A stretch of DNA of 64,000 bases from Ceratodon purpureus (taxonomy: Eukaryota > Streptophyta > Bryopsida > Pseudoditrichales > Ditrichaceae), in assembly GCA_014871385.1 (NCBI GenBank), contig CM026426.1, forward strand, positions 38,023,776 to 38,087,775. The letters are read 5' to 3'. Shown one piece after another: positions 10,100 through 22,195 of the stretch. The notes beneath the pieces are model-generated. The model was not told where the DNA came from, made no database searches, and was given only the letters and a program-made list of their open reading frames with translations. Each line of letters begins with the position of its first letter. Position 1 is the first letter of the stretch. Position numbers and translations under genes: made by a program.

Positions 10100-13000
10100 A
10101 TACTTCACCATATGGGCTGGTAATTATGTTGTCCCTTCTTGCGTTTCTGACGCAACTCTACCTAAGGCATTTTTCCTCTCATAGTTGGAAGGACCTGTAA
10201 GATCAATGCAATCAAGTACTTGGTGCCGCACTAGAGATAGTATGCAGCACTCTTTGTTTTGCTTATGGGAGGAATCGAAGTGTGTATCATCCTCACTAGA
10301 ACAAGTAGTGCTAAACTCGACCACCGAGGACCCCTTTGTTGCCATATTAATCCTTAAATGTCAACCATATCAACAAAAAAATTAACAACTTCTCCTCTAC
10401 AAACATTTAATAGCAACAAATCTTTACGATGTAGACAAACATCAAGATTTAGGAAACACGGAGGACCATGGAATAAGTGGCTTGAAGCATCAATTTATCC
10501 CTTTAGTACTTGGAAGATGTAGTACCAGTTTCAAAATTCTTAGATCTGAAATTTCAGGCAACACAAAATTGTCATTGCACTACGTATCCACCATCGTGTG
10601 TAGGACAACTGTTATACAATATATCATAATAATCCAAAGGGCTCAATGCTACGCTATGCAGTACAATCCTATAAACTACATGGTATTTTTAGTACGAAAT
10701 TGGGATTTAGACGAATGAAGGAAAGGACGGTTATAGTTTCCATCATCGACAACACATACTGGAGCATAGCTATATTGTTAAACCATGTATTTTTAAATTT
10801 TGACTATGGTGTGGCAAAGACACTGAGTTTCTATGGGGGGTCATAAGCTACATGAGTGTTTGGATAAGTTATGGTATATGGCAGTTGGTGAGTTGGAGGG
10901 ATCACCGACATAGAATGCATGTTCCGACGCGAGAGCATGGACCTACGTTCGTTGCTCTAAACAACGCAAGAGGTGGTCATGTAGGTACTAAATCATGTGC
11001 TTTGTTATCAAATTTATGGCGTTTATGGGAAAGGAGAGGACACAGAGAAGACAACATATATACAGCTGAAAAACTATTTTTTGTTAGAACATGCCAAAAC
11101 TCAATTTCATTGTGTTCAGGTGTCATTGCTTTGTCCTGTTCATCAAATACTCGCACTACATGTGCACATAAATTACCTAATATGCAGATTTTTGCAGTAC
11201 AAAACTAAATTCTTGTCAAAATACGTCCCTTCTCCAGGATTGGCAATCAAAAACTCCTGCTTGATATTTCAAATAGAACCAAACTCCTTTAGGGCTCGGG
11301 CATACCAATACTATTATGTAACCTTGTTCTTGAGATCATCAGCTAATCAATCCCATCGGTGTCCTACGAAACTTTGCCTCTCCAGCAACAAAATCCTTCT
11401 CAAATTAGCGTGGAAAGACTCAATGCTAGCATTTATGTTTTGTCCAGCATGAGGGTAGTTCTGATTTGCGGCACACCACTTCCCAATTTTCTTCCTCCAG
11501 TGCTTATCGATGTATTTCATAAACTTAGCAACCAAAAGCAGTGCGTCCTTGATCATGTTGAGATCATTGTTAGCCCAGCTGCCTACGCCACAGGATCCGT
11601 TATAGCATCATACCCTAAACCATGCAAAATGTCTTCAACATCCTTCAGGTTATTCACCCTATCATCTATCCAACTTATTTTGCTTTCCCCATGCCTATGC
11701 TTTGCCTATGCCTTCTCCACATGCTTGAAACAGAGTAGGATCTTGGACCTCGGCCACAACTCCATGTAGTGCAGTGTGGTTGTGAGAAAGGTGCACTACA
11801 TGTGATCATTGAGTAATTACCATGCTCCAAATTCAAAAGAAAAGGAAGTCATACATCAGCTTACTCTAGGACGTTATATTCAGCTTGAGCGTTTCTACAA
11901 TTATTGAAGAAGGCTCTTAGCCAGACTTGACAGATAAGGCTTTCCACTTTAGTGCCCGTAGCACGGGTATCAAGGCGTTCTTACTGAAAGTAGAGATAAT
12001 GAAATAAGCAACCGGAATACCATTCCGCCATTTGTCAAACACCATAATGGTGTATAATGGATACTGCGTCAAATCATACTCACAAGGAGTTTGGTGTTAG
12101 ATCAAGGTTTAGGGACATGCAAAAGTTAGAAACTACATACTCCCCTTGCACTATACATACACAAACAAAATGACTACCTACTCAAATTTTGTAAAACTCC
12201 ACTCACCCGGGTGTGACTTGTACTAAACGTGGCGTCTACAGAAATAACACTTCTGTGGCCAAATTTCACAAGCATAGCCTTCTGTCAGGATGTCTGAATT
12301 CCGAGGGTGAAGGGGGCGTTGTCTTGTTCCTTCTTGTTGATATCTAGCATACCGAGAGCTTGATAAAAGAAAACGTCTTTGACGTTCTTGTCCTTCCAGA
12401 GCCTAATGCTAGCAGTCTCCTTGTGCTTCATCCAAGTCTCCTGTACAAGCTTGTTTGCTATGAAGCAGACGTCATTCACCTGGACAAAAATATCTCTACT
12501 AATTGGGGCATTCAATAGCGCTATCTCCATAAGCAATGCAAAGTGTTGATCAGGTTGGAAAAACACTAGGACTGGGTGACAATCTCTCTTAAAAGTAAGA
12601 TCAACAAATCAAGGTCTTTTGTGAGGACTCTACTTCCACCGACCAAGGACCACATGACAATCATAGTTCAGCATAGTTCAGCATATGGTCTAGTAAAGCG
12701 CTCATTCCATGTGTTTCTAACGCATGTTTACCTAGGACGTTCTTCCATTTGTATTCAGGTGAGCCGGTTAGGTCCCCTAAACTACGTAACTCGTGACGCT
12801 CTAAAGCAGATACCATGCACTCTCTATTTCGCTCATAGAGGTAATCACACTTTCTATCAACCTCGCTAGAACATGTACTACTAAACTCGACCATTGACGA
12901 CCCCTCTGTTGCTATATCACCCTTATATTTCAACTAGGTCAACAAAGAAAACTAACAAACTCTCCTATACAGACAAAAACAATCACTCGGAAAGAATCTC
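10100..13000 (-). pseudogene. MULE transposase relic (minus strand)
   Basis: The transposase of the 10-kb element, read from right to left. At 12,933-12,661 is an N-terminal piece (EGSSMVEFSSTCSSEVDR). At 12,566-12,285, the ORF ends NAPFTLGIQTS. It then continues through QKAMLVKFGHRSVISVDATF, where VDATF holds the first DDE aspartate, and after a GT-AG-like gap YPLYTIMVFDKWRNGIPVAY. At 11,700-11,350, KILLCFKHVEKA, KHWRKKIGKWCAANQNYP and NINASIESFHANLRRI match the MULE HV..AW and NN..ES.H blocks. Many frames are broken. No SWIM motif was recognised. Transcription would start near the right TIR. Confidence 0.65.
10124..10660 (-). repeat. direct duplicate of MULE transposase 5' region, copy 1
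   Basis: This segment and 12,661-13,210 are homologous in the same orientation. Both encode the EGSS-VEFS-TCSSE block and then share non-coding text, including CAACAAA, TAACAAACTCTCCT-like and TCAAAATTCTTAGATC-like stretches and the ACTACGTATCCA motif. Hand comparison suggests well diverged but unmistakable copies, about 2.5 kb apart. Confidence 0.6.
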
Positions 13001-13210
13001 TACACTTCAAACAAACCCCATGATTTCTAAAACGTGGAAGACGGTGGAATGTGTGGCCAGGAGCACTAATTTATTCCTTTCTTTTGTAGGGAGGATGTAG
13101 TGCCATATTCAAAATTCTCAGATCCGAAATTTCCGGTATCACAGAAATGTCCTTAGACTACGTATCCAATTACATTTGTAGGACAAAATGTTACATAATA
13201 TCTAAAACAG
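12661..13210 (-). repeat. direct duplicate of MULE transposase 5' region, copy 2
   Basis: Partner of 10,124-10,660. This copy precedes the transposase core, so it is the likely original 5' end. The downstream copy is then an internal duplication. Confidence 0.6.
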
Positions 13211-13287
13211 ACCTAGGAGGACCCGCAAATCCAGGATTACCACATACCATGTATTACAGTGAAACATTGTGCCGAGCATGGTAAATT

Positions 13288-13376
13288 GCACTACAGCTAC
13301 AATCGCACTACAGCTACGAGCGCACTACACTGAAATCAAATAGTCCACTAGGCATATTCTCTATGCTGGGTAGTGC
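13288..13376 (-). repeat. right cluster of subterminal heptamers
   Basis: GCACTAC occurs at 13,288, 13,305 and 13,322, as CGCACTACAG-like units about 17 bp apart, with one GTAGTGC at 13,370. The first three mirror the orientation of the left cluster. Confidence 0.6.
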
Positions 13377-13604
13377 ATCAAATATCATCCATTATATCTA
13401 TGTCAAAATTCCGTCCATGGCTGATGATGGACCCATCATTTGAATAATGGGTGCTAAAAGGGGCCCGGCCTGACAGCCAGACCCTTTAACGGATCAACCT
13501 TCCTTGACCCACCTCCAAACCCTGGGTCCACTATTGGGTAAAGGGACCCATCACCGGGCAGCGAGCCACGGGCAGCGGCTGTGCCCTCAAATAGGAGTTT
13601 GATG

Positions 13605-13624
13605 GGGGGTGATTAACGTGACGC
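13605..13624 (-). repeat. right TIR of the MULE
   Basis: Reverse complement of the left 20-bp terminal repeat, followed immediately by the second copy of CTTTCAACG at 13,625-13,633. Confidence 0.85.
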
Positions 13625-13633
13625 CTTTCAACG

Positions 13634-14229
13634 ACCTTTGTCTCTAGCACCCTTCCACTCGTCAACAATGATCTTATTTCTACTGTGGTTTTTTTTTTTT
13701 GTTATTTAACTCTACTGGTTTTTCTATAGTCTGGTTTTTTTCCTTCCTTCCTTATTTCGTTCCAAATAACAAAGATCATGCCACTACAAGATTCAACTCC
13801 AATACATCTAATGAACGTCGAACGCTAGGTTGACTGCGAACAAACGGGCGGCGAGCGACCGTGCCAACAAGCGACTACTCGTGGACTATGAAAGGAGTTT
13901 TTTCCTTACTTTTTCAGGAATAAATACTGTCCTAAAACTCTCTAAGATCCTGCGAAATTTACTGTAGTTCCCCCTGAAACCGCCCCAAATCCTGATCTTA
14001 GATCTGAAACTGTCAACTTAGATCTACTCAACTCATAGGGATATTTTCTCAGATCTAACACATATTCCTACTCCCCTTGGTCTGATCTACAATACCCACT
14101 TATTCAAACACGAGATCTATAAGACCAACCAGGTGTTTTCACTTTCCACCCCTCAAACCTCTAAAACATGCATTTTCATACATTTACACACAAATCTCCT
14201 CAACTCCTTTCCATAAATCATTGTAAATC
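13634..14229. other. no recognisable gene
   Basis: AT-rich right flank of the MULE with a poly-T run (13,688-13,699). It shows no coding potential that I can support. Confidence 0.35.
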
Positions 14230-14720
14230 CGTACAACATCCTGCGCCCTACTCATAGTACTGCCTGGACCCTCCTGCTGTACTGAATCTGTCTTGCCAGC
14301 AGCTCCTAAGCACTCCTACAACCTATCCTACACACTAACTACACACATACTGCCCTAACTCTCCAAAAATGAGAGCTTTGAACCGAAAACATAAGAGAGA
14401 ATGAAAGAGAATGGGCTGCCACAGCCCCTCCCCCTCAACCCCACCCAAAACCCTAGCCGCCGCCCCCAAAACCCTAGCCGCCACCCTAAATCCTAACAAT
14501 TTTCACCCGACCATAACAATTTTCATCCAACCACCAAACTTCATACAACCACCAGATCTAATCCATCTGGCAATTTTCATCCATCTGGCAGTTTTCATCC
14601 AACTGACAATTTTATCAAAAATAGAGTTACTGCAGGCCACGACAATAACTTAATAGTTTACTGTCTCCCCCTAGTAACAACAATTTTACTGCTCCCCTAC
14701 AGTTTTACTGCCCCTCTATC
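14230..14720 (+). repeat. dispersed repeat, copy A (inverted partner at 62.6-63.0 kb)
   Basis: The segment has CCTAGCCGCC repeats embedded in telobox-like AAACCCTA text, a run of TTTTCATCC units, ATAGAGTTACTGC and AGTTTTACTGCCC. The same ordered blocks appear on the opposite strand at 62,640-63,000. The short Pro-rich frame across it is not a convincing protein. It may be part of an LTR or the end of a DNA element. Confidence 0.5.
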
Positions 14721-15148
14721 CCACTGCCTTAAATCCCCGATTAACATGGACGTTGCAGCGGCCGTCATCCCAGAGGGCGACAACGGCTGTGGAAGCGATG
14801 GCTGCGGGGTGCTGACGACCGCGCGTGGCCATGAGGGGTCGATGATTGCGGATTAGATGGTCGGCCGCTATAAGGGTGCCTCACAGCCTCCTACGCGCTA
14901 GATTTCCCCCTCTTTGAGACGAACATTTCTTTGTGATAGGTATAAAAGACATTGCAAACAAGGTTTTGCCACTTTTGAAGCATTTTTCATGAGCTTTTAG
15001 TTGCACGAACATGTGTGTGTACGCGTGGCCTGGTGAACGTGGGCTTTTAAAAGTCCAAGTTTTTAGTTTCGTTCGAAAGCTCCGATATGTTTTTTAATGT
15101 GCTATCCATTTTTTTGCTAGATTTTCCATTGACTTATTAAGTTTGAAG

Positions 15149-16929
15149 ATGGCATCAAGAGCGGGCTCACCATGGTACATTGACATCAAGGCAGAGGGTG
15201 AAGGTTGGAAATTGGCAGTGCACTCTCTGCCACAAGATATTTGCAAAGAGGTTAGAGAAAATGCTTAGTCATTTGGGCAATGACCATGTATCATGGGTAC
15301 AAACTAGCGGTATGGACCTTTGCTCAAGATTGACATCTAGTGTACATGCTTTATTCAAGAATTGTGATGACAAAGTTCCAAAATACAATAGGGAGCTTCT
15401 GTTCAAGGAGTGTATGACACCTGCAATGCGGTACGACTTGGCCCCGGATATGAGTACCTCGAAATCCAAGGACATGGAGTCCTATATGGGTTCCACTCAA
15501 ATGACGTCGAAGGATGTATCAGCTCCAAATTATGAAGGTGTTTCTTCTATTTCTACTCATTTGGCTGAAGGGAGTGGAGGAGAGCGTATTATGAAGGCAA
15601 CGAGGCAATCTACTGTTAGTGAGGGCTTTGCGGAGGCTAAGCAGTAGAATGTAGACAAAGCCTGGGGTAGGTCCTTGTTTGAAGCTAACATTCCGATTAA
15701 CGCGCCTTGTAATCTAGCTTTCAAGGTCGTAGTGTTGAATATGTTTAATTTCAGGAGATTCTACCTATCGCCTTCTTATCATGATCTTTGGAGAAGGTTA
15801 TTAACAACAACAAAAAAAGATTGGGAATCTGTAATTAATGTCTGAATCGCGACAAGTATTAAACAATTGGGTTGCGCATGGCATGGACTTGATGTTGAAG
15901 GATTAGGCAAAGATGAAGTGGATTAAGGATTTAGAAAGAGCGAGGATGTTGGTGAAATTCATTAAGATTAAGCAAATGCCACTTGCTCTGTTTTAGAATC
16001 ATGAGGCAAAATTAAGCTTGTTGATGCCAAGTTAGACAAGTTTTGCAACTCATTGCATTATGATCTTGTGGTTACTATGGTCAACGAGCATTGGAGTAGA
16101 GCGTCGTGGTCCTTGAATGGAGGCAGTACAAAACAAAGAAGATCCTATCCGCTCGAGACACGGCCAAGATTTCTCGCGATGCAAAGAAGGTGGTATTGGA
16201 TGATGTATTTTGAGACCAATGTAAAAACTTTGAACAGATGGTGGCCCTTGTTGTGGTTGCGCTACAAGACTTTGATGCCAAGGATTTGGCCTTGGGTAAG
16301 GCCTATGTCAATCCCCGCAACTTTGAGAGCATGTCTTCTCCTTTTGCCAAGAACCGTTCAAATCGGATGTTAACATAGCTGATGTTGTAGAGCCTGTAGA
16401 GGCCCAATTTTGCGCTTGCAAGGAAATGATTAGCTCCAATTTGCAATGCATTGCTGCACTTCTAAACCCTTACTTACTACACGATGAGGAATTAGCCAGT
16501 GACCTAGAAGCAACGCAAGTAGTGACTTGAATATTGAAGGCGCTATCACCTCCATATGTAAAGGATGAAGTCACGCAGGAGTTCGTGGGCTTCCGCCACA
16601 AACTCCTCCATTTTAGAAGATGGATGACATGATTCAAATGTTGTTGCCTTCTGTTGGTTGGGGATCTGTTGATATATACATTGCCCAAATTGCTCGACTG
16701 CTGTATAAGCTCAACTGCTTTCTTCTCCCTAGTGCGAGAGGAATTGAAGTAGCTATTCCTTTAACCACCATAAAAAGCGGAATCGGATGCTTTGGGGGAA
16801 GGAAAATGATTTGGTGTTTGTGTAGACGAACTTCAATTTGATTGCTAATGCAAAGCTTACAGATGAGGCGAGGTGGTTCAATGACAATTTGGACATCGAG
16901 GATTCCAAAGGAATAGAGACCAGTGATGT
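15149..16929 (+). pseudogene. hAT transposase relic, 5' part
   Basis: It starts with ATG at 15,149 (MASRAGSPWY). A BED-type zinc finger follows in a shifted frame, GNWQCTLCHKIFAKRLEKML then SHLGND. At about 15,640-15,720, NVDKAWGRSLFEANIPINAP matches the W.R.F....IPFN block before DUF659. At about 16,140-16,330, ARDTAKISRDAKKVVLDDVF and DQCKNFEQMVALVVVALQDF match the hAT central region. At about 16,790-16,900, NDLVFV and ANAKLTDEARWFNDN mark the start of the C-terminal dimerisation part. Numerous indels and stops are present. A gypsy element inserted at 16,929 splits it from its 3' part at 23,977. Confidence 0.7.
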
Positions 16930-17363
16930 TGTTAACCGGAGAGCAACCCGGTCTCTCCCTTTAGCCCCATCCAGCCCCTTCTCAGTTTTACCCTTGCAGT
17001 TTTCCAACAGTCATCCAGTCTCTGTGGATGAATTCTGTCCAGCCGACTCGATAAACTCGGATTGGATGACTAGATGATTTCTGTCAGTTTTTAGGGCTTT
17101 TAAGAGGCAAGTTTAGGGTTTCTAAAGATCATTCCACATTAGAGCAGGTAGAGTTAGAGAGGTCTGAGAGCTGTTAGGAATTGTTGTACTATGGTTTTGG
17201 GGCTGCTTTGGCCCATTTTATGTAGCTTTGACCTCTTTTTGTACTTGTATTGTACATTTCCAACATTCTATGAGGGTTTTGAGTACTGAGTTTAGTTGGG
17301 CTTAGTTGGATTTTGATGGGATTGTGAAGACTACGGTTTAGTGGTTAAATCCTCTCTATACCA
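16930..17363 (+). repeat. 5' LTR of gypsy element
   Basis: 434 bp, starts TGTTAACCGG and ends TATACCA. It is immediately followed by the primer-binding-site-like sequence. Confidence 0.85.
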
Positions 17364-17364
17364 T

Positions 17365-17376
17365 TGGCGACCATGC
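17365..17376 (+). other. primer binding site of gypsy element
   Basis: TGGCGACCATGC lies one base after the LTR end. The same string follows the candidate LTR at 49,182. I did not match it to a specific tRNA. Confidence 0.55.
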
Positions 17377-19980
17377 TTTAGTTCGTACCATGTGATCTCC
17401 AGCTTGTTGTGGGCTGTTCCACACACTAGAGAGGTCCTAAAGTAGAGAAATTAGGTCTGCAGAGGTAAAGTAGTGATTGTCAGGAGCTTTTAGGAGTACT
17501 GAACTGCTGCTACTGTAATTCCGAGGTGTTGAACAGTCACTAACAGAGGGTGGGAGTCACTTGAGTGTTAGAACAGGGTCGACAGAGTGTTGTCCAGCCA
17601 TTGGTAGGGTTCCAGGAATTCTGAGTGAGAAAAGTGTTGTAGTAGAGAGGGCAGTGACGGCTAAGAGTTTCAGGTGTTTTTCGACGTGCAAACATTGGTG
17701 CAGAGACAGTTGCAGACCGTTTGCATTTAGAAGGCAGTAACAGCAGGTTACATGTGCTGCGAACTATTGGGCGCAGGTGTTGTGAGGAATTGAAGGGATA
17801 GAATTGCCTTGGCGTCAGCCCCTGTGAACTGAGGGTAGTTCAGGAGCGAAAAAGAGGATAAGGGCTGCTAGAGGTCAGATTTGAACTTCTCCTGTGAATA
17901 TGGGCAAAAGGTAAGTAACCCGGAATTTCAGGATTTTAAAATTCAAAATCTCATATCAAAAACTTCAGGATCTTAAAAATTTGAATTTTGGATTTGGAAT
18001 TTGAGGACCTCAATTTAGAACCTTGGTCGGCTCTGCGGACCTCGATTTGGGGATCTTGGTCGGTTGCGAGACGTCGTTCTTGGGTACGTCAGTTGACATT
18101 TGGGACTTGGACTTGAGGTTGGCACATGTAAGAACAAACTGGTAATTTTGGTTGCTAAGTGCATTTGGACAGATTCAGGGCGATATTTTTTTCAAGTATT
18201 GTTAGAACTGTAACCAGCACTGTAACCACTGGATTTGATTTTCTAAGGATCAGTACAGTGTGAAAAAAAAGATAGGAACTAGTTAGGGGCAATTTTGCCA
18301 AACCGCTTTGCTTTGTTTCTAATTGGTAGAAAAAGTGTCTATAAGCACTAATTAGGCCACATAGGCAATTGTTGGGTTGATGAGTGCTAAAGTGGGAGGA
18401 ACTACAAAAATGTAAGGAAAGGAGCCAAGTATTGGTAATTAAATGATTGGAGGAGGCCAAGCAGAGCCGACCATAGCAGATAGGGAGTAACAGGCGCCAA
18501 GACCATGAAGAATACACAGCCGACTGAACGTTGTCGACTGATTACTACAACACCGTCAGTACCAGCAGTTCACACCCATGGAGAAAGGTGACTCGAACGA
18601 TTTCAAAGCTGAGAGACAAGCCATGGAAAGGTACAAACGCTAGCTGCAACGTGAGGAGCACACAGCAGAGCTGACGTCACTGACGTGAGGTACGCTGCCG
18701 ACTTAGCTCATAGGGCAGTGCAGCTAAACAGGAGGGGGAACTTGTTGATATGGAGGTCGAAAATGACATTTCATCATTAGATGGTAGGACAAAGGAGAGC
18801 AGATTTGAAGAGGGAAGGGAGTTCAAAAAAGGGGATAGACTGGACAGTCATCCTAATCAAGCCAACATCCCTAGGAGATATCAAAGCAGGAAAAGAAGTG
18901 TGTCATTCAAGGGGGACTTCTCCACTGTAGTGGACAACTACAACACATTCCGTGAGGTGAGACGCTAGATGTAGGAGGTCTTTGCAGAGCCGACACAATG
19001 GCAAAGTAAATTTGCTCGCAGAACCGACTTGGAAGCAGAGCTGATTGTGTTACGCAGCCGACTAGTATCTCCGGTGCACCTGCCAAAAACTCCACAGACT
19101 CTGCTAGCAGCATTTTAGAACCAGAAGCAGAAGTTGGAGGAGACAAAGGGTCGATCAGTTCAGAAACAAGTTCCCGTAACCAATGCGAAGGCCCTCCTGG
19201 AAAGGATGTTCTCTTCTTGGATGATTTTTGATTTTAGGCTCAGTAAGCACAGGCTAAGGAGGACCAACTACTAGTGGAGGCGTTCAAGGCCGACATGTTG
19301 GCTTAGCGAGAGCGGGCCAAACTGCAACATACGACTCAAGCCGAAGGTAGGCCAAACCAATGTAAATATCTCCTATAGCTAGAAGCCTTGCAGTAGAGTG
19401 CACCGTCACACTAGTGGCATACAGAGCCGCAACGGCTGGTGGAGCAGCACCTGTCACTCCTGGAGAATGAGTTCAACCGTCGTGTATGGGAGGGAGCACA
19501 ATTGTTGGCAATTCAGTAGTGGGCAGCGCAGCAATTGGCAGCTCAGTAGTTGGTAGCCCAGCAGTTGGCTGCACAACAGAGGGAACAAGAATGGCTCAAG
19601 CGGGAGAAGTAGGAACTTGTACAACTGCGGAAATTGTGGGAAAACAACGAAGGAGGCAAGAGCAAGGAAAAACTGAAAGGATCATTGCAAGGCCCCCGTA
19701 ATTATTTACTCCCGCACCAGGTGTGACAGTGGACAGGAGTGTACCTGGACCACTTCTTGCCGCGATTTCCTCAATCGCACATCGACTCGTAGGATACGTG
19801 GATCATCTTACGGGCAACGTGTATTAGTCTATGCAGCCAACTCAGTCAGCAGGATATCCCGGGAATCAACAGAGTCGACCTTTGGGGGTCGAGTTCCTGG
19901 AACTACCCACGTGGGGCGGCCTACAGTCACGCCACTGTTTGCCGCAACTGTTGGCTACAGTACCGCCACAATCTCAGTAC
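17377..19980 (+). other. gypsy 5' internal region with Gln-rich coiled-coil relic
   Basis: A long leader lies between the primer site and gag. Around 19,490-19,680 a frame reads as a Gln/Leu/Ala-rich coiled coil (WAAQQLAAQ, LVAQQLAAQQREQEWLKREK). It is interrupted by TAG three times exactly where CAG is expected from the repeat. The DNA there is a loose 24-bp tandem repeat. GCCGAC motifs are scattered throughout this region. Confidence 0.45.
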
Positions 19981-20020
19981 GTTCCCACATTACGCCATCC
20001 GCTGCGCACATCCCAGCACA

Positions 20021-20794
20021 TTATCTAGTGACACGAGTGGTGCATCCCCGGTATTACCACTCATGCGTACAGCCAACTTTAGATTAGTTGCTCCACAGCC
20101 ACCAATCAGCGCACTGCAAAAACAGTTACCCTACGGAGCCTACAAGGAGGGATGTGATCTTGATGCACATTTCAAGTATTTTGACAAGTGCGCTTGGTTC
20201 AATGGTGAGACGGATGAAACTGTTATCATCACATTATTTGGAACCACCCTAGTGGACAAGGCCCAGTGCTAGTTTGATGATTGGCTGGACCATCACCCAT
20301 ACTGCACTTGGAAGGAGGCTAAGGAGGCGTTTAAGTTGCGGTAGAGAGAACAAGACTCTGATGAGCAAGTGTACATGACGCTACGGACTTTCAAACAGGG
20401 TGAAGGGAAGAAAGTCCACGACTTTTACGAGCGCTTCATGAAACTGGTCAAGTGTCTCCAAACCGAGGTGGGTGAAGGCTTGAAGTTGACTTATTTCAAC
20501 GCAGGACTATTGGATTACTTGAAGGTAATGACCAAGAGTTCTACACCCAACACCTTCACGGAACTGAAGGAGTTAGCACAACGCTGCAAGACTAACTATA
20601 CAGATGCTTCAGTGAACCTGTACTTTCAGACACGACGAGTCCAGACAGACAGAGCCGACCCACTGTCAATTAGAGATTTTGCACAATGTGCAAGAATTTT
20701 GGACATGAGGATGGATACTACTTCTTCAATCCTCCCAATCCAAACAACAGACTTCCCTGACCAAAAGATAAACCGACCGTGGGAGTCAACGTAG
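20021..20794 (+). pseudogene. gypsy gag (retrotransposon capsid) relic
   Basis: Gag forms the particle that packages element RNA. In one frame the protein reads from about SDTSGASPVLPL through ALQKQLPYGAYKEGCDLDAH, FDKCAWFNGETDETVIITLF, a second helix block WKEAKEAFKLR, and QGEGKKVHDFYERFMKLVKC, ending near 20,794. This is the usual order of the Retrotrans_gag domain. Nonsense codons (TAG at 20,270 and 20,342) interrupt it without changing frame. About 100 bp downstream a CCHC-like knuckle is visible in another frame (CYLCMGTDHQMHVW) with the last Cys replaced by Trp. Confidence 0.65.
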
Positions 20795-21445
20795 TTTCCA
20801 CTTATGAACAAGCGAGCAGCTAACGGAGGCTTGTCAATAGACAACCTGGAGGAAATTAGAATGGCGGTTCTAGCAGAAACAATGCCTGCTACCTCTGTAT
20901 GGGCACTGATCATCAAATGCATGTCTGGCCATTACAATTGAAGTTTCGGCAGTTACTGGCCTCTGAAAAACACTGTACTTATACTGTGGGTGTAAAAAGT
21001 GTGGAGTTGCAGGAGCTAGAGGATCCGGAGGTGGCAGTCACGCTGACTAGAGCAGCCAGGGTGAAGGCTGGTCTACCCTCGAAAGATAAGGAAGTTAACG
21101 GGCCGGGGCTCGGAACTAAGACAGCCTAAAGCGCATGCTCATTGGGAGAAGAAGGAGCATATTTGGAAGGAGTTCATTGCATTTACAGAAGAGATAAACA
21201 AGGAGAACGAGCTGGCTTGTCAAGCTAAGGAGGAAATGCAGAAGTCAGCCACGGCCAAATTGGAAGCCAATGCTCCTACAGGACCAATTTTGGATGGTGA
21301 CTGGGTTGGTTTTTCTGACCCTGACTACTTATAGGACATTGCAAAGGAGGCGCTGGCAGCACCCACTAAGGATTGTGCTCGACTTCAGCCTCAGACTCTA
21401 TTCCAGACAGTCAGACGCCAAATTCTAGGAACACTCATTAGAGTT

Positions 21446-22195
21446 TTGTTAACACAACTGCTGGTAGCGGCCCCTGACCTTTCAGAGTACATGAAAGCTC
21501 AAGTGTTCCCGGACTGTGCGAGCAAGCTGACCGCATCTGTAGACTTCGTCAAACCGCGTCCACTGTCTATCCTTACAGAGCCGACTGCCAATTATATTTC
21601 ACCAGATTTATTCACTGATTCTAAGGTATAGCCTACAGTAGTTGTGGGGGCTCTGGATATTGACCAATGTCTTCCAATGATTTCCATACAGGTGGAGAAT
21701 TATTCCTTGGAGAACGAACTTCTCGATGGCGGCTCTAAAGTCAACTTTGTTACAGAAGGGGCGCGGGTACGCCTTGGTGTGAAGGCCCCATCTCCAGCCC
21801 CTTATCGGCTCCGCATGGCTGATCAGGCAGTTGTTGAGCCAATTGGGTTAATTCGGAATGTAAGAATCCATATTCATGGTATTCCTTACAACATCAGTCT
21901 CACTGTTATTTGCAACCAGGACGTAAATGAGGCTTATAGTATGCTGTTGGGCCAATCCTAGCTCGTAGATGCTAAAGTGACTCATGACTCGGGTAACCAG
22001 TTGGTCACCATTCGAGGGCCTGGGGCACTCATGACGATTTCCATTAACCAGGAAATGGGGCCATTACCAAAGGTCTCTGAGGTGCTGGTTTGTTACAACT
22101 CTGCGGTAGGATTGACTGACAAAGACAAAGACAAACATAAATTACAGTTCAACAACGTAGTACGAGCCGACTTTGGACGGAACAACTCTGGATGA
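21446..22195 (+). pseudogene. gypsy retropepsin-like protease relic
   Basis: The same frame as gag continues as ALDIDQCLPMISIQVE, then NELLDGGSKVNFV, where the aspartic-protease D-[ST]-G is D-G-G-S, and later MLLGQS-stop-LVDAKVTH, which matches LLGRPWL.DA.V.H of plant gypsy proteases. The TAG stops at 21,629 and 21,959 are single-base changes; the second fits Trp TGG. No RT follows. The downstream 22.2-23.4 kb has only fragments with repeated Ala-Asn-Ser or Gln-rich text. Confidence 0.6.

Larger units (their letters stand above)
3636..13624. mobile_element. 10-kb Mutator-like element (MULE) with Ulp1-like gene
   Basis: The two ends carry the inverted repeat GCGTCACGTTAATCACCCCC, perfect over 20 bp, at 3,636-3,655 and 13,605-13,624. 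They are flanked by a perfect 9-bp direct repeat, CTTTCAACG, at 3,627-3,635 and 13,625-13,633. A 9-bp target duplication and a TIR starting with G are hallmarks of Mutator-like elements. Inside are an Ulp1-like protease relic (+), a Cys/His-rich ORF (+), a MULE transposase relic (-) and a subterminal heptamer family. MULEs that carry an Ulp1-like gene are known in plants (Kaonashi/KI group). Decayed coding regions mean it is probably not autonomous now, but the clean ends suggest a fairly young or conservatively mutated insertion. Total length is 9,989 bp. Confidence 0.85.

Noticed and set aside
13380-13600. GC-rich right subterminal region of the MULE as a captured gene fragment
   Set aside because: No translation resembles a protein family; subterminal GC-richness suffices.
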